A DNA stretch of 64,000 bases from positions 54,964 to 118,963 of the forward strand of contig NZ_JADPKR010000039.1 in the NCBI RefSeq assembly GCF_023074055.1, written 5' to 3'. Shown here piece by piece: positions 10,954 to 22,125 of the stretch (within the stretch, counting starts at the first letter, position 1; the number at the start of each line of letters is the position of its first letter). The notes under the pieces were generated by a model. That model had not been told where the DNA came from and did no database searches. It worked only from the letters and a program-made list of their open reading frames with translations. Source of the stretch: Bradyrhizobium sp. 141. GTDB lineage: Bacteria > Pseudomonadota > Alphaproteobacteria > Rhizobiales > Xanthobacteraceae. Position numbers and translations under genes: made by a program.

Positions 10954-11730
10954 TCAGTGCAGCGACGTGTACGCCGCACCCAGCATCGGGCCGGGCTTCT
11001 CACGGCTGCCGTCCTGGACATAGACCACCGCGCCGTCGACGCCGTCGCGCGTGAGGTTCTCGATCGGCACCGTCCAGCTTTCCGAACGCCCGGTCCAGTC
11101 ACCGACCTTGAGCACGTTGCGCACCACATTGTGATAGGTGACCTGCTGCCCGCGATTCTCGCCGCGGGTGATCGCGATCGGCACCGACTTGGCGATCGAG
11201 CAGATCCAGACCTCGCCATGCGAGACTGCCGGCTCGTTGCTCGCGGCCACCGACACGTTGATCTGCTTGCCCGCGAGCGACATCGTCACCGGCACGCTCA
11301 TCACGCCGATGCCCTTGTCGGTCTTGCCGATGGCATTCTCGATGCCGGTACGGTCGCTGCCGATGACGTGAGTCGAGCCGTTGACCACGACCTGCGGCGT
11401 GTAGACCTCGCGGTCGCCGCGCATGCGCGAATAGGCACGCTGGCGTGCAGAGAAGCGCGAATCCGCAAGCGTGTCCTTCCAACCAAGATAGTCCCAATAA
11501 TCGATCGGCATGCTCAGCGCGATGATCGACGGGTCTTTGGAAAGATCGCCGATGATCTGGTCGGCGGGCGGACAGGATGAGCAGCCCTGCGAGGTAAACA
11601 ATTCGACAACGGCGCGGGGATCAGCCTCCGCAGGACGGATGACAGCGACGATCGCACAGATGCCGAGTGCTCCCGACCAGAGGGCACCGGACCAACGTGA
11701 AACCAGATGAGAAGCCGTCATTGTTGTCAT
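10954..11730 (-). CDS. DUF1223 family exported thioredoxin-like protein
   Basis: A 258-residue protein with a signal peptide or anchor to about residue 36 (ending AEA). The mature part opens with VVELFTSQGCSSCPPAD, a CxxC at C50-C53 in a thioredoxin-like context, then the family stretch MPIDYWDYLGWKDTLADSRFSARQRAY. The family is widespread in proteobacteria; a periplasmic redox role is plausible from the CxxC but not established. It is a lone gene between an RNA/repeat region and acnA. The start could also be the methionine at residue 4. Confidence 0.88.
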   Translation of the reverse strand: MTTMTASHLVSRWSGALWSGALGICAIVAVIRPAEADPRAVVELFTSQGCSSCPPADQIIGDLSKDPSIIALSMPIDYWDYLGWKDTLADSRFSARQRAYSRMRGDREVYTPQVVVNGSTHVIGSDRTGIENAIGKTDKGIGVMSVPVTMSLAGKQINVSVAASNEPAVSHGEVWICSIAKSVPIAITRGENRGQQVTYHNVVRNVLKVGDWTGRSESWTVPIENLTRDGVDGAVVYVQDGSREKPGPMLGAAYTSLH

Positions 11731-11884
11731 GTCGAACGCCGCACACCATTGCTCGTGAAAGGGAGATCTTATCGCCGGATGGTCACCGTAGTCTTACGGG
11801 GCGCGGCACACTCAACCGTCCAGGCAAACCGTCCAAAGGGAGGTTTTCCGCCGGGCGGGCCCATCTAGAACATGCCGCAAACGC

Positions 11885-11916
11885 ACGAAGGCGGCCTTGT
11901 GATAGGCCGCCTTCGT
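11885..11916. terminator. Terminator hairpin downstream of acnA
   Basis: A perfect 13-bp stem (11885-11897 with 11904-11916) with a 6-base loop lies about 50 bases past the acnA stop. On the minus strand it is followed by GCGTTT, on the plus strand by a short T run, so it can act in either direction. Confidence 0.7.
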
Positions 11917-11964
11917 TTAACCTTCTACTCACTTCGCAGTGAGCCACCGTTCACAAATCCGCGC

Positions 11965-14685
<2,721 letters not shown>

Positions 14686-14798
14686 GTAGGAAATCCCAAT
14701 GGTTCGTTATACCCGGCAGGGTATCTTAACACCGTCAGCGTATCAGGCTGGGCCGCTTGCAGGGGCAGGTTGAGTTGCTGCATCAAGTAGTTCCGGGC

Positions 14799-14815
14799 TT
14801 ATAGAAGCTTTCTAA
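14799..14815. promoter_or_regulatory. Possible Irr-type iron operator (ICE-like inverted repeat) between acnA and ccmA
   Basis: ATAGAA-GCT-TTCTAA at 14801-14815 is a nearly perfect AT-rich inverted repeat in an otherwise GC-rich stretch, about 115 bases before acnA and about 110 before ccmA. From memory, Irr boxes of rhizobia have the form TTTAGAA-n3-TTCTAAA, and aconitase and heme-related genes are among predicted targets. The match is partial and rests on visual comparison only. Confidence 0.35.
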
Positions 14816-14925
14816 CCGCGCCGCCACAGCCACAATCGTGCCGCAGCAATCGCGAGCCAAAAATTCCCATGCGCTACCCCAAGTTTTCCTGAGGCCCGGC
14901 TTTGAGTGACTTGAAACGAGGCGAG

Positions 14926-15528
14926 ATGCAGCTCTCCGGACGCGGAGTCGCCTGCGTGCGCGGCGGCCGCGAGGTGTTTGCCGGGCTCGATTTCGCGGCT
15001 GTCGCGGGCGAAGCCGTGGCCGTCGTCGGCCGCAACGGCTCGGGCAAGACCTCACTGCTGCGGCTGATCGCGGGCCTGCTCGTGCCGGCGGGAGGCAGGA
15101 TCGCGCTGGAGGGCGGCGATGGCGAGCTGACGCTGCCCGAGCAGTGCCACTATCTCGGCCATCGCGATACCCTGAAGCCGGCCCTCAGCGTGGCGGAAAA
15201 TCTGACATTCTGGGCCGACTTTCTCGGCGGCGAGCGCCTTGGCGCGGCCGAAAGTCTCGCCACCGTCGGGCTCGACCATGCCACCCATCTGCCCGCCGGC
15301 TTCCTGTCCGCCGGCCAGCGCCGCCGGCTGTCGCTGGCCCGCCTGTTGACCGTCCGCCGCCCGGTCTGGCTGCTGGACGAGCCGACCAACGCGCTCGACA
15401 CCGCCGGCCAGGACATGTTCGGCGGCCTGATGCGCCAGCATTTGGCGCGCGGCGGCCTGATTATCGCGGCGACCCACGCCCCGCTGGGGATCGACTCGCG
15501 GGAGCTGCGGATCGGGGGAGCGGCATGA
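14926..15528 (+). CDS. ccmA: Heme exporter ATPase CcmA (CycV)
   Basis: This is the ATP-binding subunit of the CcmAB heme-handling ABC complex of cytochrome c maturation system I. The 200-residue protein has Walker A GRNGSGKT at 35-42, the signature LSAGQ at 127-131 and Walker B PVWLLDEP at 146-153. I chose ATG 14926 (MQLSGRGV), which gives the usual length; a TTG at 14902 preceded by GAGG is an alternative adding eight residues. It is the first gene of ccmABCDG, called cycVWZXY in Bradyrhizobium. A family A palindrome separates it from ccmB. Confidence 0.93.
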   Translation: MQLSGRGVACVRGGREVFAGLDFAAVAGEAVAVVGRNGSGKTSLLRLIAGLLVPAGGRIALEGGDGELTLPEQCHYLGHRDTLKPALSVAENLTFWADFLGGERLGAAESLATVGLDHATHLPAGFLSAGQRRRLSLARLLTVRRPVWLLDEPTNALDTAGQDMFGGLMRQHLARGGLIIAATHAPLGIDSRELRIGGAA

Positions 15529-15584
15529 CGCGGCCCGACCCTCAGCTTTCCAAGCGGCCGGGCACAGCTCTCTCCGCTCTCTCG

Positions 15585-15753
15585 CCTCTCCCGCTTGCGG
15601 GAGAGGTCGGCATAGGCGGCCGTCGGCCGCCGTTCCTAGAGAACGCCGATGCTTTGCATCGGCTATGGCGCCGGGTGAGGGCTCTCTCCACTTGGGGAGT
15701 CTTCTTTGTCGAGACACCCTCTCCCCACCCCTCCCCCGCAAGCGGGGGAGGGA
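15585..15753. repeat. Intergenic palindromic repeat, family A (copy 1), inside the ccm operon
   Basis: The left hairpin CCTCTCCCGCTTGCGGGAGA and the right hairpin CTCCCCCGCAAGCGGGGGAG each form a stem, and the two also pair with each other. It occupies most of the 259-base gap between ccmA and ccmB. Similar copies start at 20597 and, in variant form, at 21963 and 27503. Confidence 0.88.
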
Positions 15754-15787
15754 GCGCACCGCCCTGGGGGCACGATGGGAGCACCCC

Positions 15788-16456
15788 ATGACCGCCCTCT
15801 CCGCCCTCGTTCGCCGGGACATCCGGATCGCGCTCCGCGTTGGCGGCGGGGCACTGATCGGCGTGCTGTTCTTCCTGACCGTGGTGGTGCTGATGCCGTT
15901 CGCGGTCGGGCCGGACCTGGCGCTGCTGTCGCGGCTGGGGCCGGCCATTCTCTGGCTCGGCGCGCTGCTGGCGAGCCTGCTCACCCTCGACCGGCTGTTC
16001 ATGGCCGACCACGAGGACGGCTCGCTCGACCTGATCACGATGAGCCGGACGCCGCTGGAACTCGCCTGCGCCGCCAAGGCGTTGGCGCATTGGCTGGCCG
16101 CCGGCCTGCCGCTGATTGTCGCAACCCCCGTGCTCGGCCTCTTGCTCAATCTCGACATGGTCGCGACCGGCGCGGTGGCGCTGACGCTGCTGGCGGGCAC
16201 GCCGGCGCTGACGTTTACCGGCATGATCGGGGCGGCGTTGGCGGTGACACTGCACCGCGGCGGGCTGCTGATGGCGGTGCTGGTGCTGCCGCTATCGATT
16301 CCCGTCCTGATTTTCGGCGTGGCAGCCTCACAGGCCGTGATCGTCGGTCCCATGACGTTCGGCGCGCCGTTCTCGATCCTGTGCGCGCTGTCCCTGGTCA
16401 GCTTCGTGGTCGGCCCCTTCGCAGCCGCAGCGAGCCTGCGGCATGGACTTGACTAA
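15788..16456 (+). CDS. ccmB: Heme exporter membrane protein CcmB (CycW)
   Basis: A 222-residue integral membrane subunit that pairs with CcmA. Six hydrophobic segments are visible, and the conserved stretch LDRLFMADHEDGSLDLI at about residues 62-78 is typical of CcmB. The ATG at 15788 starts the family N-terminus (MTALSALVRRDIRIAL); an in-frame extension upstream reads through the palindromic repeat and is not real. It is followed 106 bases later by ccmC on the same strand. Confidence 0.93.
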   Translation: MTALSALVRRDIRIALRVGGGALIGVLFFLTVVVLMPFAVGPDLALLSRLGPAILWLGALLASLLTLDRLFMADHEDGSLDLITMSRTPLELACAAKALAHWLAAGLPLIVATPVLGLLLNLDMVATGAVALTLLAGTPALTFTGMIGAALAVTLHRGGLLMAVLVLPLSIPVLIFGVAASQAVIVGPMTFGAPFSILCALSLVSFVVGPFAAAASLRHGLD

Positions 16457-16562
16457 GATGGGCTTGATTGAGATGGGCTCGACTGACCTTGACCCCGATC
16501 AACTTTCGTCCCTCGCTTTCGTGCTGATTGCCTGAGCGGCCACCGATGATTATCACGGTACC

Positions 16563-17357
16563 ATGTCACTGATCGACCTCGCCAACCCGACCCGGTTCCT
16601 CGCGCTGACAGCGCGGGTCTTGCCGTGGCTCGCGGCCGCGACAATCATCCTGCTCGCGATCGGCCTGTACCAATCCGCCTACGCGCCGGACGACTATCAG
16701 CAGGGCGCGACCGTCAAAATCATGTTCATCCACGTGCCCAATGCCTGGCTGTCGATGTTCGTCTGGGGCGTGATGAGCATCGCCTCGCTGGGCACGCTGG
16801 TGTGGCGGCATCCGCTCGCCGACGTCGCCGCCAAGGCCGCAGCGCCGATCGGCGCCGCCTTCACCTTCCTCGCGCTGCTCACGGGCTCGCTATGGGGCCG
16901 GCCGATGTGGGGCACCTATTGGGAATGGGATGCGCGGCTCACCTCGGTGCTGATCCTGTTCCTGATGTATCTCGGCCTGATGGCGCTGTGGCGCGCGGTC
17001 GACGATCCCTCGCGCGCGGCGCGCGCCGCAGCGGTGCTGACCCTGGTCGGGGCAATCAACCTGCCGATCATCAAGTTCTCGGTCGACTGGTGGAACACGC
17101 TGCACCAGCCGGCCTCGGTGATGCGCATGGGCGGATCGGCCCTCGACAAATCGTTCCTGATTCCGCTGCTGGTGATGGCGATCGCATTCACGCTGCTGTT
17201 CGTCACGCTGCACCTGGCGGCGATGCGCAACGAGATCCTGCGCCGCCGGGTCCGCTCCCTGCAAATGATGCAGGCGAGCCGCGTGGCGTTCTCAAGCGAA
17301 GCGGGCGCCGGTTCGCGCGGACAGAACGCGTCGAAAGAAGTTGGGGCCGCAGGATGA
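16563..17357 (+). CDS. ccmC: Heme transporter CcmC (CycZ)
   Basis: CcmC carries heme to CcmE during cytochrome c maturation. The 264-residue protein has six membrane segments, the tryptophan-rich heme-binding motif WGTYWEWD at 116-123, and the two flanking histidines H57 (in [10 protein letters not shown]) and H181 (in NTLHQPASV). The last 35 residues are hydrophilic and variable. Its stop overlaps the ccmD start, so the genes are coupled. Confidence 0.96.
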   Translation: MSLIDLANPTRFLALTARVLPWLAAATIILLAIGLYQSAYAPDDYQQGATVKIMFIHVPNAWLSMFVWGVMSIASLGTLVWRHPLADVAAKAAAPIGAAFTFLALLTGSLWGRPMWGTYWEWDARLTSVLILFLMYLGLMALWRAVDDPSRAARAAAVLTLVGAINLPIIKFSVDWWNTLHQPASVMRMGGSALDKSFLIPLLVMAIAFTLLFVTLHLAAMRNEILRRRVRSLQMMQASRVAFSSEAGAGSRGQNASKEVGAAG

Positions 17358-17536
17358 TGTCGCTCGGTCCTTATGCATCCTTCATCGTGACGTCCTATGC
17401 CGCAGCGGCCGTCGTGGTCGCAATCCTAATCGGCTGGATCGTGCTCGACCATCGCAACCAGACGCAGCGCCTGCGCGAGCTCGACCGCAGCGGCATCACC
17501 CGCCGCTCCGGCCGCAGCGCCATGGACGCGTCATGA
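17354..17536 (+). CDS. ccmD: Heme exporter small subunit CcmD (CycX)
   Basis: This 60-residue protein has one membrane segment (about residues 9-30) followed by a basic tail starting [12 protein letters not shown], the typical CcmD layout. CcmD helps release holo-CcmE from the CcmABC complex. It overlaps ccmC by 4 bases at its start and ccmG by 4 bases at its end (ATGA at both), so it is tightly coupled. A second in-frame ATG three bases later is equally possible as start. Confidence 0.88.
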   Translation: MMSLGPYASFIVTSYAAAAVVVAILIGWIVLDHRNQTQRLRELDRSGITRRSGRSAMDAS

Positions 17537-18126
17537 GTGATCAATCGACCTCCGCATCGCCGCAGCGCCGCACCTTCCTGATGGTGCTGCCGCTGATCGC
17601 CTTCATTGGCCTTGCGCTGCTGTTCTGGTTCCGGCTCGGCAGCGGCGATCCCTCGCGGATTCCTTCCGCTCTAATCGGCCGCCCCGCGCCGCAGACCGTG
17701 CTGCCGCCGCTCGAGGGATTGCAGGCTGACAATGCGCCGGTGCCGGGGCTCGATCCCGCCGCCTTCAAGGGCAAGGTCAGTCTCGTCAATGTCTGGGCAT
17801 CCTGGTGCGTGCCTTGTCATGACGAAGCACCACTCCTGACCGAACTGGCAAAAGACAAGCGCTTCCAGCTGGTCGGCATCAATTACAAGGACGCCGCCGA
17901 CAATGCGCGCCGCTTCCTTGGCCGCTACGGCAACCCGTTCGGCCGCGTTGGCGTGGACGCCAACGGCCGTGCCTCGATCGAATGGGGCGTCTACGGCGTG
18001 CCCGAAACCTTCGTCGTCGGGCGCGAAGGCACCATCGTCTACAAGCTGGTCGGCCCGGTCACGCCGGACAATCTGCAGAAGGTGTTGTTGCCGCAGATGG
18101 AGAAGGCGTTGAAGGCGGGGTCTTAG
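17533..18126 (+). CDS. ccmG: Membrane-anchored thioredoxin CcmG/DsbE (CycY)
   Basis: CcmG is a periplasmic thiol reductant for apocytochrome c heme ligation. The 197-residue protein has an N-terminal anchor (about 14-34) and a thioredoxin fold with WCVPC at 91-95 and the cis-proline P157 in GVPETF. It starts inside the ccmD stop and is the last gene of this cluster. The ccmE and ccmF/H genes are not in the window. A family D palindrome lies 4 bases past the stop, where the leftward yciB gene converges. Confidence 0.95.
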   Translation: MSDQSTSASPQRRTFLMVLPLIAFIGLALLFWFRLGSGDPSRIPSALIGRPAPQTVLPPLEGLQADNAPVPGLDPAAFKGKVSLVNVWASWCVPCHDEAPLLTELAKDKRFQLVGINYKDAADNARRFLGRYGNPFGRVGVDANGRASIEWGVYGVPETFVVGREGTIVYKLVGPVTPDNLQKVLLPQMEKALKAGS

Positions 18127-18130
18127 AACG

Positions 18131-18260
18131 GTCTCCTGTCCCGGACGTAGCGCAGCACGAAGTGATGCGCTGCAGAGCCGGGGCCCATGTCACCAAGACG
18201 GCACTTTCGGACAGAGCCTGTGTCCCGGCTCGCGCTTCGCGCGTCCGGGACACGAGACCG
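18131..18260. repeat. Intergenic palindromic repeat, family D (copy 2)
   Basis: Outer arms GTCTCCTGTCCCGGACG and CGTCCGGGACACGAGAC, with an inner pair on AGAGCCGGGGCCCATG. It fills the whole gap between the stop codons of the converging ccmG and yciB genes. Confidence 0.88.
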
Positions 18261-18863
18261 CTACCCCTTCCTGACATCGCCCGCTTCGGCCTCGCTCGCC
18301 TCCAGCGACACCGGCTCGAGATGGTAGCGCTTGGTCAGCGGCATCTGGGCGATGGCGAAGATCATCGTGATCGGCGTCACGCCGAACACCTTGAAGTTGA
18401 CCCAGAAGTCCGTGCTTTGCGTGCGCCAGACGATCTCGTTCAGCACCGCCATGCCGGCGAAGAACAGCGCCCAGCGCAGCGTGAGGATGCGCCAGCCCTG
18501 CGGCGTCAAATTGAACATCTGGTCGAACATCACGGCGATGAAGGAGCGGCCGAACAAAAGGCCGCCGCCGAGGATCGCGGCGAACAGGCCGTAGATGATG
18601 GTCGGCTTGACCTTGATGAAGGTCTCATCGTGCAGCACCAGCGTCAGCGTGCCGAACACTAGCACGATCACGCCTGTGACGATCGCCATGATCGGAATGT
18701 GGCGCGTCACCACATAGGACGCGACCATCGCCGCGACGATCGCGACCATGAAGGCGCCGGTCGCGGCGAACAGATTGAACTTCGCGTTGACGAAGAAGAA
18801 CACGAGCAGCGGACCGAGCTCGGTCGCCAGCTTGAACAGCGGATGCGGCTGGGTCTTGTCCAT
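18261..18863 (-). CDS. yciB: Inner membrane septation protein A (YciB/IspZ)
   Basis: A 200-residue protein with about five to six hydrophobic segments and the family motifs [12 protein letters not shown] near the start, [10 protein letters not shown] in the middle, and NEIVWR with WVNFKVFG near the end. In enterobacteria the homologue contributes to envelope integrity and normal septation. It starts 3 bases after the ftsY stop, so the two form an operon. The 22-residue hydrophilic C-terminus is variable. Confidence 0.92.
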   Translation of the reverse strand: MDKTQPHPLFKLATELGPLLVFFFVNAKFNLFAATGAFMVAIVAAMVASYVVTRHIPIMAIVTGVIVLVFGTLTLVLHDETFIKVKPTIIYGLFAAILGGGLLFGRSFIAVMFDQMFNLTPQGWRILTLRWALFFAGMAVLNEIVWRTQSTDFWVNFKVFGVTPITMIFAIAQMPLTKRYHLEPVSLEASEAEAGDVRKG

Positions 18864-18866
18864 TCT

Positions 18867-19814
18867 TCAGCTTTCGATTCCGGCAATGGCACGGGCGAAA
18901 TCGCGCGCGGTGAACGGCGCGAGATCGTCGACGCCTTCGCCGACGCCGATGAAATGCACCGGCAGTTTGAATTTTTCCGCGAGCGCCACCAGAATGCCGC
19001 CGCGCGCAGTGCCGTCGAGCTTGGTCATCACGAGGCCGGTGACCCCGGCGGTGCGATGGAAGGCCTCGACCTGCGACAGCGCATTCTGGCCGACGGTGGC
19101 GTCGAGCACCAGCAGCACGGCATGCGGCGCAGTGTCATCCACCTTGCGGATCACGCGCACGACCTTTTCGAGCTCGTTCATGAGCTCGGCCTTGTTCTGC
19201 AAGCGGCCGGCGGTGTCGATCAGGAGCACGTCGACGTTTTGCTCCTTCGCCGCCGTCAGCGCGTTGAAGGCAAGGCTCGCTGAGTCCGAACCTTGGGCGC
19301 CTGATATCACCGGCGTCTTCGTACGTTCGCCCCAGATCTTGAGCTGCTCGATCGCGGCCGCGCGAAACGTGTCGCCGGCGGCCAGCATCACCTTGCGGCC
19401 TTCGGACGCGAATTTTTGCGAGAGCTTGCCGATCGTGGTGGTCTTGCCGGAGCCGTTGACCCCGACCACCAGAATCACGAACGGCTTCCTCGCCGTATCG
19501 ATCTCGAGCGGCTTCGCCACCGGCGCCAGCACCTTCTCGACCTCGGTCGCGACGACGTCTTTCACCTCGTCCGCCGAGATCGCCTTGTCGTAGCGGCCGG
19601 TGCCGACCGCATCTGCGATCCGGACCGCGACCTGGGTGCCGAGATCGGCGCGCAGCAGCACGTCCTCGATGTCATCGAGCATGGCGCGGTCGAGCTTGCG
19701 CTTGGTGACGAGGTCGGCGACCGCGGTCCCGAGCGAGGACGAGGTGCGCTTCAGCCCGTTGGACAGGCGGCGCCACCAGCTCAGCTTGGGGGGATCTGAC
19801 GTGGTATCGTTCAT
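18867..19814 (-). CDS. ftsY: Signal recognition particle receptor FtsY
   Basis: FtsY is the membrane-associated GTPase that docks SRP-ribosome complexes at the Sec or YidC site. The 315-residue protein has an N domain to about residue 100 and a G domain with GVNGSGKTT (118-126), DTFRAAA (148-154), DTAGR (200-204) and TKLDG (264-268). The long acidic A domain of the E. coli protein is absent; only a short basic/aromatic N-terminus (LSWWRRLSNGLKR) is present, as usual in alphaproteobacteria, and probably binds lipid. It is transcribed with yciB. Confidence 0.97.
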   Translation of the reverse strand: MNDTTSDPPKLSWWRRLSNGLKRTSSSLGTAVADLVTKRKLDRAMLDDIEDVLLRADLGTQVAVRIADAVGTGRYDKAISADEVKDVVATEVEKVLAPVAKPLEIDTARKPFVILVVGVNGSGKTTTIGKLSQKFASEGRKVMLAAGDTFRAAAIEQLKIWGERTKTPVISGAQGSDSASLAFNALTAAKEQNVDVLLIDTAGRLQNKAELMNELEKVVRVIRKVDDTAPHAVLLVLDATVGQNALSQVEAFHRTAGVTGLVMTKLDGTARGGILVALAEKFKLPVHFIGVGEGVDDLAPFTARDFARAIAGIES

Positions 19815-19874
19815 GGTGGCGGTGTGTTAGCCGTTCCGGCGATCAAACGAAAGTCTTGACCGAAAGTCCTGCAA

Positions 19875-20576
19875 TTGCTCGATGTTCCCCAATTGACGGC
19901 CGATGAAATCCTGGCCCGCGTGCTCCATCGCGACGGGCTGATGCTGGTCATCGACAAGCCGTCCGGGCTGCCGGTGCATCGCGGCCCCAAGGGCGGCGCC
20001 AATCTGGAGGCCTCGTTCGACGCACTGTGTTTCGGCCTGCCGCGGCCGCCGGTGCTGGCCCACCGGCTGGACAAGGACACCTCCGGCTGCCTCGTGCTCG
20101 GCCGCCATCGCAAGGCGACCGCTTCGCTCGGCCTGCTCTTCAAGCACGGCAAGATCGGCAAGACATACTGGACCGTGGTCGAGGGCGGCCCGGCCGAGGA
20201 CGAAGGCACCATCGACATGCCGCTCGGCCGGCTCAATGCCGAGCGCGGCTGGTGGCAGAAGCCCGATCCCGAAGGCCAGAAGGCGATCACGAACTGGAAG
20301 GTGATGGGCCGCGGCGACGGCCTGACCTGGCTCGCCATGGAACCGGTGACCGGGCGGACCCATCAATTGCGGGTGCATTCGGCCGCGACCGGCTGGCCGA
20401 TCTTCGGCGATAACATTTACGGCAACGGCCCGCGCTTCGGGGAGCCGAAGCTGCACCTGCATTCCCGCGAGATCGTGGTGCCGATCTCCCGGAACAAGGA
20501 GCCCGTCCGCGTCGTGGCGCCGGCCCCGCCCCACATGCACGAAAAGCTCCGCGCCTGCGGGTGGAACGGGGAATAG
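19875..20576 (+). CDS. RluA-family RNA pseudouridine synthase
   Basis: A 233-residue enzyme with the catalytic motif HRLDKDTSG at 63-71 (catalytic aspartate D66) and the later motifs GRTHQLRVH and FGDNIYG of the RluA family. It lacks an S4 domain. The RNA target (23S rRNA or tRNA) cannot be assigned from sequence. The start is a TTG at 19875; another TTG 18 bases later is possible. It is divergent from ftsY with a 60-base gap, which must hold both promoters. Confidence 0.88.
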   Translation: MLDVPQLTADEILARVLHRDGLMLVIDKPSGLPVHRGPKGGANLEASFDALCFGLPRPPVLAHRLDKDTSGCLVLGRHRKATASLGLLFKHGKIGKTYWTVVEGGPAEDEGTIDMPLGRLNAERGWWQKPDPEGQKAITNWKVMGRGDGLTWLAMEPVTGRTHQLRVHSAATGWPIFGDNIYGNGPRFGEPKLHLHSREIVVPISRNKEPVRVVAPAPPHMHEKLRACGWNGE

Positions 20577-20596
20577 CCGCCGTCAAGTTCGGTGCA

Positions 20597-20722
20597 CCTC
20601 TCCCGCTTGCGGGAGAGGTCGGATGCGAAGCGATCCGGGTGAGGGCTCTCTCCTCTGGGGGACAGTCTTGTTGCGGAGACACCCTCTCCCCGACCCTCCC
20701 CCGCAAGCGGGGGAGGGAGCGC
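20597..20722. repeat. Intergenic palindromic repeat, family A (copy 2)
   Basis: The same two hairpins as copy 1 (CCTCTCCCGCTTGCGGGAGA, then CTCCCCCGCAAGCGGGGGAG), separated by GGGTGAGGGCTCTCTCC and CACCCTCTCCCC. It begins 20 bases past the pseudouridine synthase stop. Confidence 0.9.
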
Positions 20723-20846
20723 AGCTCCGCCGCGGCCGCGCCTTGCTCCCAATGCCCCATAGTTTACCAAACCTTCAGTGCTCGCCTCTAATGATAGCGG
20801 TTGCTTAGAACAAGCTTCCGTAACCGCTCAGGACGAGCAAGGCGTG

Positions 20847-21956
20847 ATGTCCAAGGCCGAGCTATCGATCATCGACGAGGTCGAATCCGCGATTCGAGCA
20901 GGCTCGGCGGAAAAGGGCCTGGAGACCGCCCGGCGCGTCACCGATCTGTTCCTCTCCTCCGCCGGCAGTTTCGACGACGAGCAGATCGCGCTGTTCGACG
21001 AGGTGCTCGAGCGCCTGATCGGCACCATCGAGCTGCGGGCGCTTGCAGACATGGGCGCACGCATTGCGCTCGCCGAGATCAGCGCACAACTGGCGCCGAT
21101 CGCGCAGGCGCCGCCCTCGGTGATCCGCCGCCTCGCCAGCAATGACGAGATCCGCATCGCCGGTCCCGTGCTGCAGGAATCCGCCCGCCTCGACGACGGC
21201 GAGCTGGTGAAGATCGCATCATCCAAGGGCGAACCGCATCTGCTCGCGATCGCCGGCCGCTGGTGGCTGAAGGAGATGGTCACCGACGCTTTGCTGGCGC
21301 GCCGCTATCCCAGCGTCAACCGGCGGCTCGCCGCCAATCCCGGCGCGCGCGTTTCCGGAAACGGATTCGCCGTCATGGTCGGGCAGGCCGAGGCGGACCC
21401 CGAACTTGCCGTCAACATCGGCGTCCGCGTGGATCTGCCGTCGGAGCTGCGCCGCCGATTGCTGCACTCGGCGACCGATGCCGTGCGCGCCCGCCTGTTG
21501 TCGCGCGCGCCGCCGCATCTGTTCGAGGAAATCCAGAGTGCGATCGCGGCCATCGCCGTCGGCGTCGATCGCGAGATGTCGAGCGTCCGCGATTTCGAAG
21601 GTGCCAAACGCGCGATTGCAATGCTCAAGGCAACCGGCCAGCTCAATGAGGCGACGTTGCTCGGCTTCGCCAGGCAGCGGCGTTATGAGGAGACCGCCGC
21701 TGCCCTGGCAGCGCTGTCCGGATCGACCGTCGAAGTCATTCGCCCGCTGATGCAAAGCCTGCGCGACGACGGCCTGCTGGTGCCGTGCAAGGCGGCGCAG
21801 CTCAGCTGGGAAACCACCACCGCCGTGCTCGAAAGCCGCTTTGCGACCGGCGCGATGAAGCCGGTGGATCTCTCGCGCGCGCAAGGTCACTATGCGCACA
21901 TGACGCCAGAGAATGCGCGGCGCACGCTGCGGTTCTGGCAGGTGCGAGCGTCTTAA
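20847..21956 (+). CDS. DUF2336 domain-containing protein
   Basis: A 369-residue soluble protein, helix-rich and Ala/Arg/Glu-rich, of a family common in alphaproteobacteria with no settled function. Repeated helical stretches of the HEAT-like kind are seen (for example PPSVIRRLASNDEIRIAGPVL, then DGELVKIASSKGEPHLLAIAG in abbreviated form). No signal peptide or catalytic motif is evident. I chose the ATG at 20847 (MSKAELSII), preceded by AAGG; the frame is open 69 bases further upstream. It lies alone between two family A palindromes. Confidence 0.82.
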   Translation: MSKAELSIIDEVESAIRAGSAEKGLETARRVTDLFLSSAGSFDDEQIALFDEVLERLIGTIELRALADMGARIALAEISAQLAPIAQAPPSVIRRLASNDEIRIAGPVLQESARLDDGELVKIASSKGEPHLLAIAGRWWLKEMVTDALLARRYPSVNRRLAANPGARVSGNGFAVMVGQAEADPELAVNIGVRVDLPSELRRRLLHSATDAVRARLLSRAPPHLFEEIQSAIAAIAVGVDREMSSVRDFEGAKRAIAMLKATGQLNEATLLGFARQRRYEETAAALAALSGSTVEVIRPLMQSLRDDGLLVPCKAAQLSWETTTAVLESRFATGAMKPVDLSRAQGHYAHMTPENARRTLRFWQVRAS

Positions 21957-21962
21957 CTTCTT

Positions 21963-22117
21963 CCCCTCTCCCCTTGCGGGAGAGGGTGGCTCGCCGCGCA
22001 GCGGCGAGACGGGTGAGGGGTATCTCTCTCCGCGAATGCGTCACTTGCAATAGAGTTGGCTGAAGCAACCCCTCATCCGGCGCTTCGCACCTTCTCCCGC
22101 AAGGAGAGAAGGAAGAG
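21963..22117. repeat. Intergenic palindromic repeat, family A variant (copy 3)
   Basis: CCCCTCTCCCCTTGCGGGAG and a central CTCGCCGCGCAGCGGCGAG hairpin are matched at the far side by CCTTCTCCCGCAAGGAGAG. It differs from copies 1 and 2 in its inner part. It lies between the converging DUF2336 and mtaB genes. Confidence 0.8.
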
Positions 22118-22125
22118 GACAGCGA

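Noticed and set aside
15665..15787. An N-terminal extension of CcmB of about 41 residues
   Set aside because: It is read from the palindromic repeat and has no relation to the CcmB family, whose start is at 15788.
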